64,000 nucleotides of DNA from Theocolax elegans. Taxonomy: Eukaryota; Arthropoda; Insecta; Hymenoptera; Cerocephalidae. The notes under the pieces are model-generated. The model worked only from the letters and a program-made list of their open reading frames with translations, was not told where the DNA came from and did no database searches. Shown here piece by piece: positions 41,409 through 53,126 of the stretch. Location of the stretch: NCBI GenBank assembly GCA_026168455.1, contig CM047426.1, forward strand, positions 45,402,307-45,466,306, given 5' to 3'. The position numbers and the translations under genes were made by a program. Position 1 is the stretch's first letter. The number at the start of each line of letters is the position of its first letter.

Positions 41409-43568
41409 ACGCCCTCGTCGTTAAACAATATTATTATTATATTATTATTTCTCTTGACATAAGATATTATACTTAATTTTAAATTATAAACATTATTTCG
41501 ATTAATTTTTCTTTATTTCTTATGGTGAGCTTTATAAACCATATTACAATTATTTCTTTCGTAGTTCAACTTCCTTTGTTATTATTTTTTCTTACATCTA
41601 TTACATTATTTCGAAACGTTTAACAGTATTGATATAGTTCACCTATAAAAATAGAAGCTTAAATAAAAAATGTTTTATTATTACAATTTTTATTCCAGAT
41701 ATTCCGAAAAATTGTATAATTATTATTAAATGTTTTTCCTGTAGATAAAAAAATGTATTTGTCTTTAGATTTTACTCCTAATTTTTAGTATACATCAAGT
41801 CATGTTAAAAATATATGTTATTAGTATTTTTTTATTCTCGTAGCCACATTTTTTTTACAAAATTTTCAAATTTCTTCTATAATATTTGAATGCTTACATA
41901 TATATTTTCTAAAAAGTTAAACAAAAGAGTTAAATATTAGTTTACTTTGTTTTTTACATTTTTTTAATTAATAATTCTACTGTTAAATTCTTGTTCTTAT
42001 GCAATATAGATTTCCCCTTCAATGGCAAGAATGTTAGTACATCCTATCTTAATAATATATTTATATATATTTGTATTAAAGGATTAGGAGGGAAGAAAAT
42101 TAAATTTTCTTCGCTTCCCCTCCCCACCAAAATAAAACGAACACATAATTATTTGACTTTTTTTTTTAGAATTTTCTTTCCAGCCATTATAAACAATGAT
42201 TCACATATATTATAATATATAATTGAGAAATAGTTAATTTAGTTTCATAAGAAAAAGATACAATCGATACAAATGAAAAAATAAAATGAGCAATACATAA
42301 GTGACAGTGCGAAAATAGAGTAGGCTAAGTAGGGCCATATAGAACCATGCTCCCATATTTTGGGAGAAAGAGTAGACTACACTGAATAAACGGTACGACG
42401 GAATAAACCAAACATTTACGGAACTGCCCGATGCTTGCGCATCATAGAATTGTGGTACCAACGTTCGTTTTTATTCACTTAATTCCATTGTTTCACGTTA
42501 AAATGACTAATTTACACTTTTTTTATTTTTATATTTTGAGGAATTGTTTAAATATTCGTCATTTTCTTGATTTTATTTAAACTAACAACTGTAGAAACTT
42601 ATTTGTTATGTTCAAGTAATATAAAGAGAAATCGTTTGAATTTGTTTACTTTTTAGTTTCCAATGAAACAATATTTATTTTGAATAATATTTAAATAAAT
42701 TCACCAGAATTTTACTACTAATTAAATTATTTTTGTATTTTTTTTCTGCTACACATTGTATTATTGGTAATATAAACATGAGAAAAATATTATTTATCTG
42801 TATCAATTATCATTGGATATCCTGAATTGTTTTATAAAATTTTTAAAATTTATACGAAACAATTAGCATACCTATTGTTTATAAATAAGAGGAAAATATT
42901 CTAATGTGCCTGTCATAGGTTTTATATTATTAGTTCTATATAAAACTTAAATAATCGTATAAAAATAAGTGTTGTTTTATTTTTTTAAACCTTTTTCTTT
43001 TATATACATTGTTTGTTTAAATCATTACTTATGAACAAAGTATTAGATTGAACACTAGTATGAACTACATTGGCATAAACACTAAATTGTACAATTTTAA
43101 TTATTATTTGTATTAATAGTTGAATTTTGAACTTCATTCACAAAATTAACAAATTAATCGAATTTTCTGCATTTTTTTTATTAAAATCAATATTAGAAAT
43201 ATTCTCATACTTTGAATTTGATCGATGATTTTGTCCGACATGTGTATTGATACTATTGGTGAGTTTACTTTACTTAATTACTTTAAGTAATGAAGTTTTC
43301 AACCTTTTTTTTATTAATTTTAAAAATCTTTCTTTTCCCTCCTCTTCTCGTTTCTTCGCAATCGTCATTTTGTTGTACAGATTCTCCTATGTCCATTGAG
43401 CCTGGTGTTAGATTTTTTTTTTCTATTATGCCAAATGCTCCTTATATATTTATACCTGCACGTCCAGTAAGAAAGTATGACTAATTAGCAGAATTACTAG
43501 AGCCAAGGTGAGTTCTGTTGTAATTATTTATATAGGTTTACATTTTGAATGGTATGTAGGAAAGATAC
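41409..43568. other. AT-rich region, probably degraded Gypsy 3' internal sequence and spacer
   Basis: More than 2 kb of very AT-rich DNA. Two weak frames (42234-42461 on -, hydrophobic; 43290-43484 on +) are discussed separately. No pol or env similarity seen. Confidence 0.4.
43290..43484 (+). other. Candidate secreted-peptide first exon (weak)
   Basis: A 64-codon frame starting MKFSTFFLLILKIFLFPPLL followed by small residues, which looks like a signal peptide with a cleavage site near VSSQS. A splice-donor-like CCA-GTAAGA lies at about 43465. No family recognised and no downstream exon seen in the window; it may be chance in AT-rich DNA. Confidence 0.2.
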
Positions 43569-44151
43569 GTGACGGTGTTGCTGGAGCTTTTACCGCAACG
43601 AGGAGGAAAGGGTGCAATTAAGCACTCCTTAGGAAGGATTAGTGACGGTGATGCTGGAGCTTTTACCGCAACGAGGAGGAAAGGGTGCAATTAAGCACTC
43701 CTTAGGAAGGATAAGTGACGGTGTTGCAGGAGCTTTTACCGCAACGAGGAGGAAAGGGTGCAATTAAGCACTCCTTAGGAAGGATAAGTGACGGTGTTGC
43801 TGGAGCTCTTACCGCAACGAGGAGGAAAGGGTGCAATTAAGCACTCCTTAGGAAGGATAAGTGACGGTGTTGCTGGAGCTTTTACCGCAACGAGGAGGAA
43901 AGGGTTCAATTAGCACTCCTTAGGAAGGATAAGTGACGGTTGTTGCTGGAGCTTTTACCGCAACGAGGAGGAAAGGGTGCAATTAAGCACTCCTTGGGAA
44001 GAATAAGTGACTGTGTTGCTGGTGTTTTTACCGCAACGAGGAGGAAAGGGTGCAATTAAGATCTCCTTAGGAAGGATAAGTGACGATGTTGCTGGAGCTT
44101 TTACCGCAACGAGGAGGAAAGGGTGCAATTAAGCACTCCTTAGGAAGAATA
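43569..44151. repeat. 73-bp tandem repeat, 8 copies
   Basis: Eight near-identical units of 73 bp: GTGACGGTGTTGCTGGAGCT, then TTTACCGCAACGAGGAGGAA, then AGGGTGCAATTAAGCACTCC and TTAGGAAGGATAA. Units differ by a few substitutions and single-base indels, implying recent amplification. The unit can form a small stem (TTGC-GG with CC-GCAA). Confidence 0.9.
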
Positions 44152-44648
44152 GGATATAGGTTTTAGGCTTAGTGATATGTTAGACTCCAATAATTCTATT
44201 TGATTGTAAATCATTTTGTTTATAGCAATTAAATTTAAATTTGACTAAGCTCAACTGACATTGAAAATTTAAACCTTTTCCTTACTTTCCTTTGTACATT
44301 AACATCATTGTTATCTTAGGCGAGAAGAGTAAAGAGAAAAAGACCTTATTTTTTTTGTTATTTGTCTTATTCGTTTCTAATTTAATAATCGCGTATTTAT
44401 TTAATTTAAGTGAGTGTATGCTTTTCTTGTAATGATTTTTCTGTATAATAAAAAATATTATTTCCTTGTAGTTTATTTTCGTCGTTAATTTAGATATATA
44501 CATATTATTTTTATATCGTTATTTTGTATAAAGTCAGATAATTTGAAATAATTTTATTTTATGTTGAATGTATGCCAATTGTGATTACAAGATAATAAAT
44601 ATTATTCTATTAACAACCTTTTAGAACTGTAACATATATATATATATA
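44152..44648. other. AT-rich spacer
   Basis: AT-rich DNA ending in a TA microsatellite at the Helitron-like end. Nothing else recognised. Confidence 0.4.
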
Positions 44649-45556
44649 CTAGGGGGGCTTCGCACCCCTGCGCGCTTCGCGCGCCAACCCCCTATTTTTA
44701 ATTCGAAAAAGGTTTTTCGTAATTAATTTATTTAAAATAATGTTTTAAACTGTATTATTTTTTTACTACCATGGGCACCTTACAAATTAAACAGATTCAC
44801 ACAACACCTTGAAGGTATTGCTATAGTTATTATAATTTATAAATAAAAGTTTTTACCAAACTTTAGTGTAATGAAATCAGAATAAAAATAATAAAAATAA
44901 TAGAGACATATTAAATGTTAACTGTAAATTTTAAACTATATGAATTCTTATAAAGCTTAAATTTTATTTTAATAATTATAAATGTTAATAAAAAATTAAC
45001 TTACCAAAAATAGTAAAGTGCATGTACTTAATTATAGTATTTAGTAAAAACTTATTAAAATTTTGGAGTATTTTAAGCGGATCTAAATAAAACTTTACCT
45101 CCTAAAATAAATTTATTCAATGACGAAGGATCATCGCTAAAAGTTCTATGTCATTAATATTTTGTACTTTAAGAGTAATAAAACTTTCTTCTTAAATAAA
45201 TAAATTTTTGTATTAATTTTGTCACTGTTAAATTTTGAATTTTCTTTTTCCATTACTATTTATAATAGAATTATTTTAAAAATGCAATAATTAATGTATT
45301 TAATTTTTAACCCATTGTATATATCACACATGGATATTTGGAAAAGTGTATGTTCACACACACACATACACACACACACACACACATACACACACTTATA
45401 TATAACATATATATGACATATATATATATATATCATATACATGACATATATATATGACATATATATAAAACATATATATATATGTTGAATTCTGAATTCT
45501 TAGACACGGCGACGGCGGCGGCGGCGGCGGCGAAATATTTATATATTATAGAGAGA
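44649..45556 (-). mobile_element. Candidate non-autonomous Helitron
   Basis: Minus-strand 3' end reads GCGCGCGAAGCGCGC, GGGGTGCGAAGCCCC, then CTAG followed by T: one or two GC-rich hairpins just before a CTRR terminus, with the host T after it. A possible 5' end TCTCTCTATAATATATAAAT preceded by A lies at 45556. About 0.9 kb, AT-rich, no Rep/helicase. The interior carries CA, TA and GGC microsatellites. The 3' end is persuasive; the 5' end is a guess. Confidence 0.5.
45354..45533. repeat. Microsatellite cluster: CA, ATATGACAT/TA, and GGC repeats
   Basis: CACACATA-type run at about 45354-45395, TA-rich units with TGACATATATA at about 45400-45485, and (GGC)n at about 45506-45532. The latter is a sharp GC spike in AT-rich DNA. 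Confidence 0.8.
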
Positions 45557-45639
45557 TATATATGTGCGTATACATATTTTCAAGCACATTGGGGCTATTA
45601 TATATTATATACCTATGTTCAAGCACTACAAAGGCTCCA

Positions 45640-46765
45640 TATATGAATATCTTAACCTATTAACATGCATTTTCGTTTTATTATGTGATAGCTCTATTTT
45701 TACATTTCCCTTGTTATTAACTATTTCTAAAATCCGATGTGGTCCAGTATATTGATCGCCTAGTTTGTATTTCATCCCTCCTTTTAATAACCAGACATTA
45801 TCCCCTGTCTGAAATTCTTGATGTTTGGCTTTCCTGTCATAGTAGAATTTCGACCTATGTTTAGAGGCTATTTATTTTTTTCGCGCGATTCCCTGTATTT
45901 CGTTTAAACGTTGTCGTAAATTTATACTGTAATCATCATACGTTGGAACTCGTTCTCGCGGGTCTAAAGGTTAGTTTGATGGTAGTCGCGCTTTCCGTGC
46001 AAAAACAATTTCAAAAGGTGTGTAGAGATGACCCTCATGTACCGACGTATTTTATACGAAAACGCGGCTAATTCGCATAACTCATCCCATGAGTCATTTC
46101 TTTCTATCATTGTTTTTAAATAATCTGCTAAGATGCTATGAAAACGCTCAACGGAGTTGGACTGAGGGTGATAAGCCGTGGTTATAACTTGTTTAATCTT
46201 AAAAATTTTCGCTACTTCTCTCATCAGACTACTTAAAAATGAGGTACCTTGGACGGAGATAATTAACAATGGAGCGCTAAAAATTGAAAAGTGTCGACGG
46301 ACCTACGCTTCGGCGATCGTTGCCGCGGTCGCGTCTGGTATGGGTATCGCCATACAGTATTTTGAAATGTTACATTGAATGGTTAATATATTATTGTTAT
46401 TATTTCGAGATCTGGGAAATGGTTCCACAAGATCGACCGATATGGATTCCATCTGTTATTATCATACGTTGTTTAGTTTTAACACGAACCAATTTTTTTA
46501 GTTGGCAAGTTAAACAATGTCTAATGTAGTTTTGTACGTCTTTTTTAATATCTGGCCAATAAAAACGTTGTTTTATACGTTTATAGGTTTTTGTTACCCC
46601 TTTATGCCCTGCACAAGCAGACTCGTGCATTTCGCGAATAATATTTTCCCTATTACTCTCTTCCACACATTTTATGAATCCTAAACAAATAATTATTTTT
46701 ACATTAATTTTTCGTAGAGTTATACTTATTTGTTTCAATATTTCGTTCCATGAAACGTTTTCAAT
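45640..46765 (-). pseudogene. Gypsy pol: integrase part, catalytic residue lost
   Basis: Minus-strand continuation of pol. In order: IREMHESACAGHKGVTKTYK, RFYWPDIKKDV and CLTCQLKK (HHCC zinc domain), the core beginning near NISKYCMAIPI, then IISVQGTSF where Asp is expected before QGT (second catalytic Asp replaced by Val), TTAYHPQSNSVERFHSILAD (third acidic residue, Glu, kept), DSWDELCELAAFSY and a C-terminal KLGDQYTGPHRILEI module near 45.74 kb. Frameshifts and stops near 46.40, 46.27, 45.98 and 45.87 kb. Separated from the RT part by the LTR at 46766-47796. Confidence 0.75.
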
Positions 46766-47796
46766 TGTAACGGAGTGAATCTTTGCCGGACCTTGCTCAG
46801 ATTCCAGGATTCAGGTTTTAAGGAATTTGAAATAAAGTACCACTATTTATAATAAAGGATAATTATTATTAAGACTATGTACAGATATATAAAAAATAAA
46901 CAAAGGTATAGTGTAAGTGCTGCCAGCCCGCCTGGTCTTGGTCGGGTGAAATAGCTAATTAGTATGTAATCAAAACAAGACAAAATACTTAATTATTACG
47001 CGATCTACGAACTTTACAATGCTATCTTATAGCTAGTTTCCTAAACGGATGCGACTAACGGGTATCGTGTATTCTCGCACGGTAATACGGTTCGGGCAAA
47101 TATGTATGTTCACGAGGATACGGTCGGGATAACCCACGTGTGCTCACGAGGGTGCGGTCGGGATAATCTACGTGTGCTCACGAAGATACGGTCGGGATAA
47201 TCCACGTGTGCTCACGAGGATGCGGTCGGGATAACCCACGTGTGCTCACGAGGGTGCGGTCGGGATAATCTACGTGTGCTCACGAAGATACGGTCAGGAT
47301 AATCCACGTGTGCTCACGAGGATACGGTCAGGATAAACTACGTGTGCTCACGAAGATACGGTCGGGATAATCCACGTGTGCTCACGAGGATGCGGTCGGG
47401 ATAATCTACGTGTGCTCACGAAGATACGGTCGGGATAATCCACGTGTGCTCACGAGGATACGGTCGGGATAACCTACGTGTGCTCACGAGGGTGCGGTCG
47501 GGATAATCCACGTGTGCTCACGAGGATACGGACAGGATTAGACACCACGTGTGCTCACGAGGTGCCTACGGTAGGATGCGGTTACGGTAACGGTCGGTAC
47601 GGTATACGGTAACCGTGTTTACGAACGTGTGCTCACGAACGTATCCACGGTTGCTGCACTAGGTCGGAGAAACGGGCTGGTCGTGTGCTCACGGCCAGTC
47701 CGATCTGTCGTCCAGTTGCAGACTGACTACTGGTGGTTTCGGTGCGCCTTATATACCCGATTCTACGAGAGCGCGCATGCGTATAGCGCCTGTCTC
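46766..47796 (-). mobile_element. LTR of family A inside Gypsy pol, 5'-truncated
   Basis: On minus it runs from GGAGACAGGCGC through the TATA context (about 47750), an expanded 34-bp minisatellite and the 3' block AATCCTGGAATCTGAGCAAG to the terminus CCGTTACA at 46766. The first roughly 250 bases of the LTR present at 12331 are missing, so no target duplication can be read. It splits the pol reading frame. Confidence 0.75.
47110..47560 (-). repeat. 34-bp LTR minisatellite, about 13 copies
   Basis: Units read (on +) CACGTGTGCTCACGAGGATA then CGGTCGGGATAATC. Neighbouring units alternate between CCACGTG and CTACGTG and between GAGGATGC, GAGGGTGC and GAAGATAC variants, so groups of units have been amplified together. 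Confidence 0.9.
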
Positions 47797-47805
47797 CATT
47801 TTTTC

Positions 47806-49215
47806 AAATTTAATAAATTCGTTTTTAGATTATTAATAATTTCTGAAGTACTCAGTCGCTCTTCGTCACGTAACACCATAGCTAAATGCATTTTTCCGTT
47901 TTTGTTATTGATTCTTATTTCTCCTGGATTAAAATGGAAAAATGAGGTAGTAATAATTTTAAAGCCAAATTTCTGGATCCTTCATCTAAAGGCATTCCAG
48001 TCGTAGTTATGAAATAAACGTAATTATCTTTTCTCATAAAGAGTTGTTCTTTAACTTCAATGAATTTCTTTTCATCATTTGGTTCTTCGTAAACATCCTT
48101 CTCTTCCCAGGACTCGTCAAATTTGTTGTTAAAATTATCTATCTCCATGGGTTGTAATCTTCTGTCTGAGTTGACTATCGTTTCAATTTCCTCGGGGACT
48201 TCTTGTATTATAGAAAGGTTTTTGACTGGTTCTTTTGATATATTTGACTTGTTGGGTCGTTTTGCTTTCTTTTCATTGTAGTTTGGCCGTGTTATTTTTC
48301 GTGCACCACTGCGTGTTTTCATAGAATAATTTTTAATAACATAAACGGGTTCTTCTATTGGATTTCTTGATAACGCGTCAGCATTAACGTTACTTTTACC
48401 GGCTTTGTATACGATGTCAAAGTCGTATGCATTCAGTTTTATTCTCCATCTACTAAATCTGGATGTCGGATCTACTGAGTTTTTAAACCAAACAAGTGGT
48501 TTATGATCTGTTATAATGAGAAAACGACGGCCTCTTAAATAGCAATCGAACTTCGTAACGGCATACAGTATGGCTAATGCCTCCCTTGAATAAGTATCAT
48601 ATTTTTGCTCAGCTTTGTTTAATACTCGTGAGACATAAGCAACTGGTAGGTCGGTTCCTACCTCTCCTTGTGATAGATTGCTCCGACCGCTGTACCGCTA
48701 GCGTCACAAGTCACTATAAATGGTTTATTAAAATCTGCGATTTGTAGTATTGGTTGTTTACACAATTTTTCTCTTAAATCATCGAATGCATTTTGCACCT
48801 CGCTGGACCATAGGAAGGATGCGTCATTCTTTAATAAATTACTTAATGGTCTAGCAATACCTGAAAAATTCGCAATGAATCGTCTATAATAACCTGCTAA
48901 TCCTAAAAATTGACGTATATTTTTCACTGTTTTTGGAATTGGAAATTTTTTTACTGCTTCTAATATTTTTGGATCCGGCAAAACACCTTCTGGTGATAGT
49001 ACGTGTCCCAGATACACTACTTCTCTCTTTAAAAATTCACATTTGTCTGCCTGTAATTTCACATTTGCGGCGCGTACTCTTTGCAAAAATTTTTCAAACT
49101 TTTAGTTATGTTCCTGAATATATATAGCGTAAATAACTGCGTCGTCAAGGAATAAAAATATTTCTTTGCCTTGCATGCCTTCGAAAACACGGTCAATCAT
49201 CCTTTGAAAAGTGGC
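47806..49215 (-). pseudogene. Gypsy pol: reverse transcriptase (C-terminal) and RNase H
   Basis: Minus strand from 49215: PATFQRMIDRVFEGMQGKEI, FLFLDDAVIYA (RT motif with two Asp), a stop near 49.10 kb, VKLQADKCEFLKREVVYLGH, FPIPKTVKNIRQFLGLAGYY (connection), FIVTCDASGTAVGA (RNase H Asp), a frameshift near 48.67 kb, YSREALAILYAV (Glu), RRFLIITDHKPLVW (Asp) and NVNADALSRNP. A charged linker (MKTRSGARKITRPNYNEKK onward) ends at 47915, then a short frame to the LTR insertion. The N-terminal RT, protease and gag are absent: homology stops at 49215 near the satellite. Confidence 0.8.
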
Positions 49216-49390
49216 TGGAGAAATGATACTGAAGTTCACATCGTTCGTAACGAACGAAAATCGAAAAAAAAAATTTTTTTTATAAATAAAAAAAAAACTA
49301 AATCTGCACTAAATACAAACTGTTGTAGGCCAAAAATAGAAACATATAGCTTAATATAGTCCCAGGGCCCAATGAACACACAATAATCGC
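49216..49390. other. Junction between Gypsy pol and the satellite
   Basis: Short A/T-rich segment with a small CGTTCGTAACGAACG palindrome at about 49239 and long A runs. It ends where the first satellite monomer begins. Confidence 0.5.
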
Positions 49391-52300
49391 ATTTCCGAGG
49401 AACAAAAAATTCGCACGGGTTTATAAATCATTTACCTAGCACGAAACCAGGTCGATTGTACTTTACTAAGGTAGAGAAGGTTACAAAAAAATGATAAACA
49501 ATATCTACTGTGCCGTTTTTAAGCAGTGGGCCTACAAATGGACATTTTCAGTCATTTTCCAAGCAATTTGAAAAATTTCGAGGAACAAAAAATTCGTACA
49601 GGTTTATAAATGATTTACCTAGCACGAAACCAACTAGATTATACTTTACTAAGGTAGAAAAGGTCACAAAAAAATTATAAACAATCTACCGTACCATTTT
49701 TTTGCAACGGGCCTATAAAGGGACATTATCAGACGTTTTCCTAGCAATTTGAAAAATTTCTAGGAACAAAAAATTCTCACGGGTTTATAAATCATATACC
49801 TAGCACGAAACCAGGTCGATTGTACTTTACTAAGATAGAGAAGGTTAGAAAAATTTATAAACAATATCTACCGTACCGTTTTTAAGCAGTGGGCCTATAA
49901 ATGGACATTTTCAGTCGTTTTCCAAGCAATTTGAAAAATTTCGAGGAACAAAAAATTCGTACGGGTTTATAAATGATTTACCGAGCACAAAACCAAATCG
50001 ATTGTACTTTACTAAGGTAGAGAAGGTTACAAAAAAACTATAAACAATATCTACCGTACCATTTTTAAGCAGTGGGCCTATAAATGGACATTTTCAGTCG
50101 TTTTCCTAGCAATTTGAAATATATCGAGGAACAAAAAATTCGTACGGGTTTATAAATGATTTACCTAGCACAAAACCAAATCGATTGTACTTTACTAAGG
50201 TAGAGAAGGTTACAAAAAAATTATAAACGATTTCTACCGTACCATTTTTAAGCAGTGGGCCTGCAAATGGACATTTTCAGTCGTTTTCCTAGCAATTTGA
50301 AATATATCGAGGAACAAAAAATTCGTACGGGTTTATGAATGATTTACCTAGCACAAAACCAAATCGATTGTACTTTACTAAGGTAGAGAAGGTTACAAAA
50401 AAAATATAAACAATATCTACCGTACCATTTTTAAGCAGTGGGCCTATAATGGACATTTTCAGTCGTTTTCCTAGCAATTTGAAAAATATCGAGGAACAAA
50501 AAATTCGTACGGGATTATAAATGATTTACCGAGCACGAAACCAAATCGATTGTACAATTCGTACGGGTTTATGAATGATTTACCTAGCACAAAACCAAAT
50601 CGATTGTACTTTACTAAGGTAGAGAAGGTTACAAAAAAAATATAAACAATATCTACCGTACCATTTTTAAGCAGTGGGCCTATAAATGGACATTTTCAGT
50701 CGTTTTCCTAGCAATTTGAAAAATATCGAGGAACAAAAAATTCGTACGGGATTATAAATGATTTACCGAGCACGAAACCAAATCGATTGTACTTTACTAA
50801 GGTAGAGAAGGTTACAAAAAAATTATAAACAATATCTACCGTACCGTTTTTAAGCAGTGGGCCTATAAATGGACATTTTCAGTCGTTTTCCTAGCAATTT
50901 GAAATATATCGAGAAACAAAAAATTCGTACGGGTTTATAAATGATTTACCTAGCACGAAACCAAATCGATTGTACTTCACGAAGGTAGAGAAGGTTACAA
51001 AAAAATTAAGAAAGATTTCTACCGTACCATTTTTTTGCAGAGGGCCTATAAAGGGACATTTTCAGTCGTTTTTATAAGCATTTTGAAAAATTTCGAGGAA
51101 CAAAAAATTCGCACGGGTTTATAAATCATTTACCTAGCACAAAACCAAATCGATTGTGCTTTACAAAGGTGGAGAAGGTTACAAAAAAATATAAACGATT
51201 TCTACCGTACCGTTTATAAGCAGTGGGTCTATAAATGGACATTTTCAGTCGTTTTTATAAGCATTTTGAAAAATTTCGAGGAACAAAAAATTCGCACGGG
51301 TTTATAAATCATTTACCTAGCACAAAACCAAATCAATTGTACTTTACTAAGGTGGAGAAGGTTACAAAAATAATATAAACGATTTCTATTGTACCATTTT
51401 GCTGCAGTAGGCCTGTAAATGGACAATTTTAGTCGTTTCCCAAGCAATTTCAAAAATTTCGAGGAACAAAAAATTCGTACGGGTGTATAAATCATTTACC
51501 TAGCACGAAACCAAATCGATTGTACTTTATTAACGTAGAGAAGGTTACAAAAAAATTATAAACACTTTCTACCGTACCATTTTGCTGCAGTAGGCCTGTA
51601 AATGGACAATTTTAGTCGTTTCCCAAGCAATTTCAAAAATTTCGAGGAACAAAAAATTCTTACGGGTTTATAAATCATTTATCTAGCACGAAACCAAATC
51701 AATGCTACTTTACTAAGGTAGAGAAGGTTACAAAAAAATTATAAACGATTTCTACCGTACCATTTTTCTGCAGTGGGCCTGTAAATGGACAATTTTAGTC
51801 GTTTTCAAAGCAATTTTAAAAATTTCGAGGAACAAAAAATTCGAACGGGTTTATAAATCATTTGCCTAGCACGAAACGAAATCGATTGTACTTTACGAAG
51901 GTAGAGAAGGTTACAAAAAAATTATAAACGATTTCTACCGTACCATTTTTAAGCAGTGGGCCTGCAAATGGACATTTTCAGTCATTTTCCAAGCAATTTG
52001 AAAAATTTTGAGGAACAAAAAATTCGTGCAGGTTTATAAATGATTTACCTAGCACGAAACCAACTGGATTATACTTTACTAAGGTAGAAAAAGTTACAAA
52101 AAAATTATAAACAATCCACCGTACCATTTTTTTGCAACGGGGCTATAAAGGGACATTATCGGACGTTTTCCTAGCACTTTGAAAAATTTCTAGGAACAAA
52201 AAATTCTCACGGGTTTATAAATCATATACCTAGCACGAAAGCAGGTCGATTGTACTTTACTAAGGTAGAGAAGGTTACAAAAAAATTATAAACAATATCT

Positions 52301-53126
52301 ACCGTACCGTTTTTAAGCAGTGGGCCTATAAATGGACATTTTAGTCATTTTCCTAGCAATTTGAAATATATCGAGGAACAAAATATTCTTACGGGTTTAT
52401 AAATCATTTATCTAGCACGAAACCAAATCGATGCTACTTTACTAAGGTAGAGAAGGTTACAAAAAAATTATAAACGATTTCTACCGTTCCATTTTTCTGC
52501 AGTGGGCCTGTAAATGGACTATTTTAGTCGTTTTCCAAGCAATTTTAAAAATTTCGAGGAACAAAAAATTCAAACGGGTTTATAAATCATTTATCTAGCA
52601 CGAAACGAAATCGATTGTACTTTGCGAAGGTAGAGAAGGTTACAAAAAAATTATAAACGATTTCTACCGTACCATTTTTAAGCAGTGGGCCTACAAATGG
52701 ACATTTCTGTCATTTTCCAAGCAATTTGAAAAATTTCGAGGAACAAAAAATTCGTACAGGTTTATAAATGATTTACCTAGCACGAAACCAACTCGATTAT
52801 ACTCTACTAAGGTAGAAAAGGTTACAAAAAAATTATAAACAATCTACCGTACCATTTTTTTGCAACGGGCCTATAAAGGGACATTATCAGACGTTTTCCT
52901 AGCAATTTGAAAAATTTCGCGGAACAAAAAATTCTCACGGGTTTATAAATCATATACCTAGCACGAAACCAGGTCGATTGTACTTTACTAAGATAGAGAA
53001 GGTTAGAAAAATTTATAAACAATATCTACCGTACCGTTTTTAAGCAGTGGGCCTATAAATGGACATTTTCAGTCGTTTTCCAAGCAATTTGAAAAATTTC
53101 GAGGAACAAAAAATTCGTACGGGTTT
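49391..53126. repeat. 182-bp satellite array, block 1 (about 20 monomers)
   Basis: Head-to-tail monomers of about 182 bp. The consensus path includes GAGGAACAAAAAATTCG, TACGGGTTTATAAATGATTT, ACCTAGCACGAAACCAAATC, GATTGTACTTTACTAAGG, TAGAGAAGGTTACAAAAAAA, TTTCTACCGTACCATTTTT, GCAGTGGGCCTATAAATGG and ACATTTTCAGTCGTTTTCC. Spacing of CGTACGGG is 182-183 bases where checked. One 236-bp near-exact tandem duplication breaks the phase near 50556. Short ORFs here are by-products of the repeat. Confidence 0.95.

Noticed and set aside
42234..42461. Hydrophobic 75-codon minus-strand ORF
   Set aside because: No family, no conserved context, AT-rich composition that favours Phe/Leu/Tyr codons; probably chance.
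45260..45460. 66-codon ORF rich in Tyr, Ile and Cys-Val repeats
   Set aside because: It is a translation of the TA and CA microsatellites.
47110..47560. Resemblance of the 34-bp repeats to a CRISPR array
   Set aside because: Units are directly adjacent with no spacers, inside an LTR of a eukaryotic element.
49950..49970. CENP-B box in the satellite (TTCG...CGGG)
   Set aside because: TTCGTACGGG has the two half motifs too close together; the spacing of the true box is not met.
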